A stretch of DNA of 34,310 nt from Amoebophrya sp. AT5.2 (lineage: Eukaryota > Sar > Dinophyceae > Syndiniales > Amoebophryaceae). The stretch's first letter is position 1; the number at the start of each line of letters is the position of its first letter. The translations under genes and the position numbers were made by a program. The notes under the pieces were generated by a model. That model searched no databases. It saw only the letters and a list, made by a program, of their open reading frames with translations, and was not told where the DNA came from. This document shows positions 31,695 to 34,310 of this stretch, piece after piece. The stretch spans positions 1 to 34,310 of the forward strand of contig RXOD01003962.1 of assembly GCA_005223375.1 (NCBI GenBank), read 5' to 3'.

Positions 31695-32381
31695 TCATGG
31701 AGGCACGGCTGGTCCTGGTTCGGCAAGTAGATGATGCGCTGCCCAGAGTAAAAACAGCAATGTTGTTGAAGTGCTCGCGAGCAAAAAATTCTTGTAGCCG
31801 GCTTCGCGGGTTAGCGTTTTCGAAGTCGGTGTCCAAAAATACCTGTCGTTGTTGGAGAGAGATGGGCACGCATTGATCATGCGCTCGGAAAAGTACGGCT
31901 TCTGTGCGACGCAAAACCAACTCAAAGTACTTACGTAGCACAACGACACTAAAGAAGCTCGCAAATTACATTATCGCCCCCACGATCCAAATGAAGGGTG
32001 GGCACAGCACACCGAGGCAGCAAATCCATTTTTGCGTCCCGGGATCATCTTCTTCGTAGAGGGCGAGTCGGTCCTTCAGCTTCATTCTCGAACTTGGCAG
32101 CTGGCCCCCACTCGGCCCGGATTCCGGACTACTTGCGGCAAACTGAAGTGATCCATCAACAAGAACAAAATGCCCATCGCATATCGGCGTTTCCTATGAC
32201 TTGTGTTTGTTGTTGTTCGCGACGACGTAGAAGGTTGGATTCTTCATCCATGTTGTGATTCTTCAAAAATTCTGAAGATCATACCCACACTAAGAAGTAC
32301 CTTTGGCAACTCGACGTCCTGCTGACCGAAGACCTGGGCCATTGGTGGCTCGTAGGTCACTCGATTGTAGCCCACCGCCAT
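31695..32381 (-). CDS. Small two-TM membrane protein
   Basis: Exon 1 32301-32381 (MAVGYNRVTYEPPMAQVFGQ), exon 2 31970-32142, and a last exon starting at 31929 or 31920 and ending at 31695 give about 160 residues. Exon 2 carries LKDRLALYEEDDPGTQKW followed by TM1 ICCLGVLCPPFIWIVGAI. The last exon carries NNDRYFWTPTSKTLTREAGY and TM2 FLLASTSTTLLFLLWAAHHL, with a short Pro-rich tail. The Cys/Pro-containing first helix and the REAG-x-x-N before the second helix look like a defined family of small two-helix membrane proteins, but I cannot name it. Intron 1 is GTACTT...TTCAG. Intron 2 begins GTAATT and would be only 40 or 49 nt, depending on which in-frame AG is used. Both choices keep the same downstream frame. 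Confidence 0.68.
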
Positions 32382-33802
32382 TCTGATTTTTTCCCGCCCG
32401 CACCGGTCAGATCTGTTTCTGTGAGTGTAGTCGTCGGCGGCCGGGCCGTCCCGCGTCGCGAAAAATTCAGACCAGAACCTCTCGTATCTACCGCCACTGC
32501 TGCCGCTTGGGGTTGCCGTGGTTCCTCGAAGACCTTGCCGAATGCAGGCCTACAACTAGGCGCACCAAGTTGTACCGTTTTGCGCGTGCGCCGAATGGGT
32601 TTGGACTAAGCAAAAACAAAACCAAAACCAAGTAAAATTATAGTGCAAGGGGAGGTCGGCGTCGGGCTCGCTTGACGACCACTTCTGGGAGCTGCACTAG
32701 CACCAGCCCGCGCCGGCGCTGTAGTCTACTGCGCACTGCTGCATTGATCTTCGCGTTTGCAACAGGTACATATTTTTTGACGGCGCAGCCGCAGGCAGAC
32801 TGGACGGGCAGTTTTTATTCTCCACCGGCCGCGCCGTCGGGGAAGATACCCGTCGCGACAACTCAGCGCGACCTGCAGGTCACGTCCGCCGCCCGTAAAC
32901 AAGCTCTTCGACTTCGAGGCACGGGCTCTTAGGCTGGGACAAACCAGGTACGAGCTGCAGGTTGCATGAAGTTCTGCAAAGCACTAGAGAGTTGCAACTT
33001 AGTCTTCAGCACCGCTGCTTCTCACGGTCGCCACGCATGGGCTCGAAGCAGACACAGATGTTCGTCTTGTTTTCGCAACGCTTTCTATGCTAGTAGTTCC
33101 GTACACGTGGACGTAGAAACATGTCTTTATCCTTTCCTTCTAAAAGTAAAAGAAAATATTCAGGAGCAGCAGCAACAGAGTCACAGTCACTGTAGTTCGT
33201 GTTCTAGTGCTTCACACTATCAATCTAAAGCTAGACGTCTAATAAAATTTAGTACGGCTTTCCTGCACGACGACTTTGACCTTCGTGTTCACGATTGTTC
33301 GCAGTGCATTCAGACCCAAATACCATGTCACGCCGTAGTTGCGCATGCGCTGCAAAAGATTGCGATCACAGAACACTCCACACATTGGCCGCCGTATGTT
33401 GCGTTCATTTGCAACAAGTGAGTCTTGAATGCCGAAACTGCTATTGCTGGTGGGGTAGATGAAAATATTAAAAAACTTCATACATTCTACAGGATGCTAG
33501 AAACAGTGACGTGGGCGTCACAAGATAGTAGACGGGCTCGAGATAATCTTCCTTGTCGGCAAAGCGAGTAACCTTGGGTAAGTAACTAGCTGCTTCAAGA
33601 AGTTCATTACGACGGGGTAGCTCTTTCTAGCTGTATCAGTATCCTTATCAAAATCAATATCAATCTTCAATCTCTTACACGCGTACTGGGTTGAGGTGGG
33701 TACCGGAACATCTAACACTACTTTCTCTGTCTAAAAGAACGAATAGGTGTACGTGCGTAGCACAATTATGAATCTTGGGGCACACGACGACGGATCTGAT
33801 CA
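32382..33802. other. 1.4-kb region with unassigned fragments
   Basis: No complete gene could be built. Three fragments merit note. Plus strand, about 32640-32932: an open frame without ATG has a hydrophobic segment (LLRTAALIFAFATGTYFLTA) and then QADWTGSFYSPP. Minus strand, about 33290-33360: RMRNYGVTWYLGLNALRTIV lies between a TTTTGCAG acceptor and a GTCAAA donor-like site and could be an exon. Minus strand, 33518-33718: KRLKIDIDFDKDTDTARKSY could be a downstream exon of the partial gene at the right edge. The 300 bp just above 32381 should be the promoter of the two-TM gene. Confidence 0.45.
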
Positions 33803-34303
33803 TCAGAAGTCCATTCGCACTCCCCGCTTGAGCACCCGTGGGTCAAACAGAGGGCACCTCACGCTGCGACGCGTGTTTCTGCTCGTCACGCGGCTCGCCA
33901 ACTTCTTCAGATCTACCTTCAGTTTCGGCGTGAAGATGCCTAGTATATCCTCTCCACCGGCAGCAACTCCTCCAGGAGAAGCTGCACCAGCCGCAACTCT
34001 TCGAGCACCAGAAGCTGCTTCCGCTTCCGCTTCCTGCAGCAGCGTTGGCTGTTCCGCCTGGCTCATGATGGCCGCCAGCGAGAGGTTCAGAACGAAGTGT
34101 TCCTTGTCGGCCATGAGAGTGTTGGAGGCATTCAGCTCGGCCTGTACCCCGTTGGGAACGACTGCCGTAGAAGCCCTGCCCTCGTTCATTTCCTCGAGTT
34201 GCTCCATGTGATCACTGAACCGGAGCGCGTCGTTAGAGGGGTGAAAAACCCATTTTTGGCGGCATTTGTGGCAGGTGGTTGATTTGGCTGCTGTTGAGAC
34301 CGA
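33803..34303 (-). CDS. Partial gene, CxxC-containing hypothetical protein (5' end outside the window)
   Basis: The frame is open from the stop at 33803 to 34303, where a TAG that doubles as an AG acceptor (CGTAG) precedes it, so this is probably an internal or last exon whose upstream exons lie beyond the right edge. The first residues, SVSTAAKSTTCHKCRQKWVF, then HPSNDALRFSDHMEQLEEMN, contain a CxxC pair and a conserved-looking aromatic/acidic block. The middle is Ala/Glu-rich helix (TLLQEAEAEAASGARR), and the tail is basic (FTPKLKVDLKKLASRVTSRN). The ATG at 34207 is internal to this block, so I do not take it as the start. A donor-like GTGCGA near the end leaves open a further 3' exon. No family is recognised. 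Confidence 0.5.
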   Translation of the reverse strand, partial: SVSTAAKSTTCHKCRQKWVFHPSNDALRFSDHMEQLEEMNEGRASTAVVPNGVQAELNASNTLMADKEHFVLNLSLAAIMSQAEQPTLLQEAEAEAASGARRVAAGAASPGGVAAGGEDILGIFTPKLKVDLKKLASRVTSRNTRRSVRCPLFDPRVLKRGVRMDF

Positions 34304-34310
34304 CTACGAG

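Noticed and set aside
1..34310. Search for a dinoflagellate spliced-leader sequence, tRNA B-boxes and a U6-like 5' end
   Set aside because: By eye I saw no copy of the spliced-leader core, no T-loop-like GGTTCGAATCC in a cloverleaf setting and no U6-like start; apparent partial matches fell inside coding exons.
1..34310. CRISPR arrays, insertion sequences or defence-island genes
   Set aside because: The window is eukaryotic with spliceosomal introns; no direct-repeat/spacer pattern and no transposase or prokaryotic defence protein was seen.

Overview
This is nuclear DNA from a compact eukaryotic genome. Most genes are split by short spliceosomal introns (about 50-300 nt). The proteins are typically eukaryotic: a Vti1 SNARE, the RNA polymerase I factor RRN3, RCC1 and RasGAP modules, PDZ domains, a BRCT domain and a FAM210/DUF1279-like membrane protein. 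No bacterial operon signals, tRNA, rRNA or insertion sequence were recognised. Every gene I can support lies on the minus strand. One-directional gene order, about one gene per 3 kb, a family that looks dinoflagellate-like, and two introns that seem to lack GT-AG ends but are flanked by short direct repeats all point to an alveolate of the dinoflagellate lineage. A parasitic syndinian such as Amoebophrya is my best guess. This assignment is inference; no marker gene proves it.

Layout from low to high coordinate, with transcription running right to left: a perfect 48-bp palindrome (1-48); a small helical protein (255-710); VTI1 v-SNARE (1434-2467); a two-PDZ, coiled-coil, GRIP-like scaffold (2952-6879); a poorly resolved stretch (6880-9382) with one plausible unknown ORF; a 7-exon protein with a degenerate ATP-grasp-like C-terminus (9653-12206); a FAM210-like membrane protein (13097-14746); RRN3 (15731-19900); a 152-residue helical protein (20762-21220); a 1750-residue RCC1-repeat/IQGAP-type RasGAP fusion (22036-27591); a doubtful small ORF (28339-28593); a 5-exon glycine-rich BRCT protein (29007-30967); a two-TM protein (31695-32381); and a partial CxxC protein running off the right edge (33803-34303).

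The genes do not form one pathway. VTI1 and the PDZ/GRIP-like protein would both act in Golgi/endosome membrane traffic. RRN3 serves rRNA transcription, and the BRCT protein may act in DNA repair or replication. The most unusual items are the RCC1-RasGAP fusion, the repeat-bounded non-canonical introns, the frequent GTAC 5' splice sites and the 48-bp palindrome. Exon boundaries were built by hand and checked for reading-frame phase. Where two models fit, this is stated.
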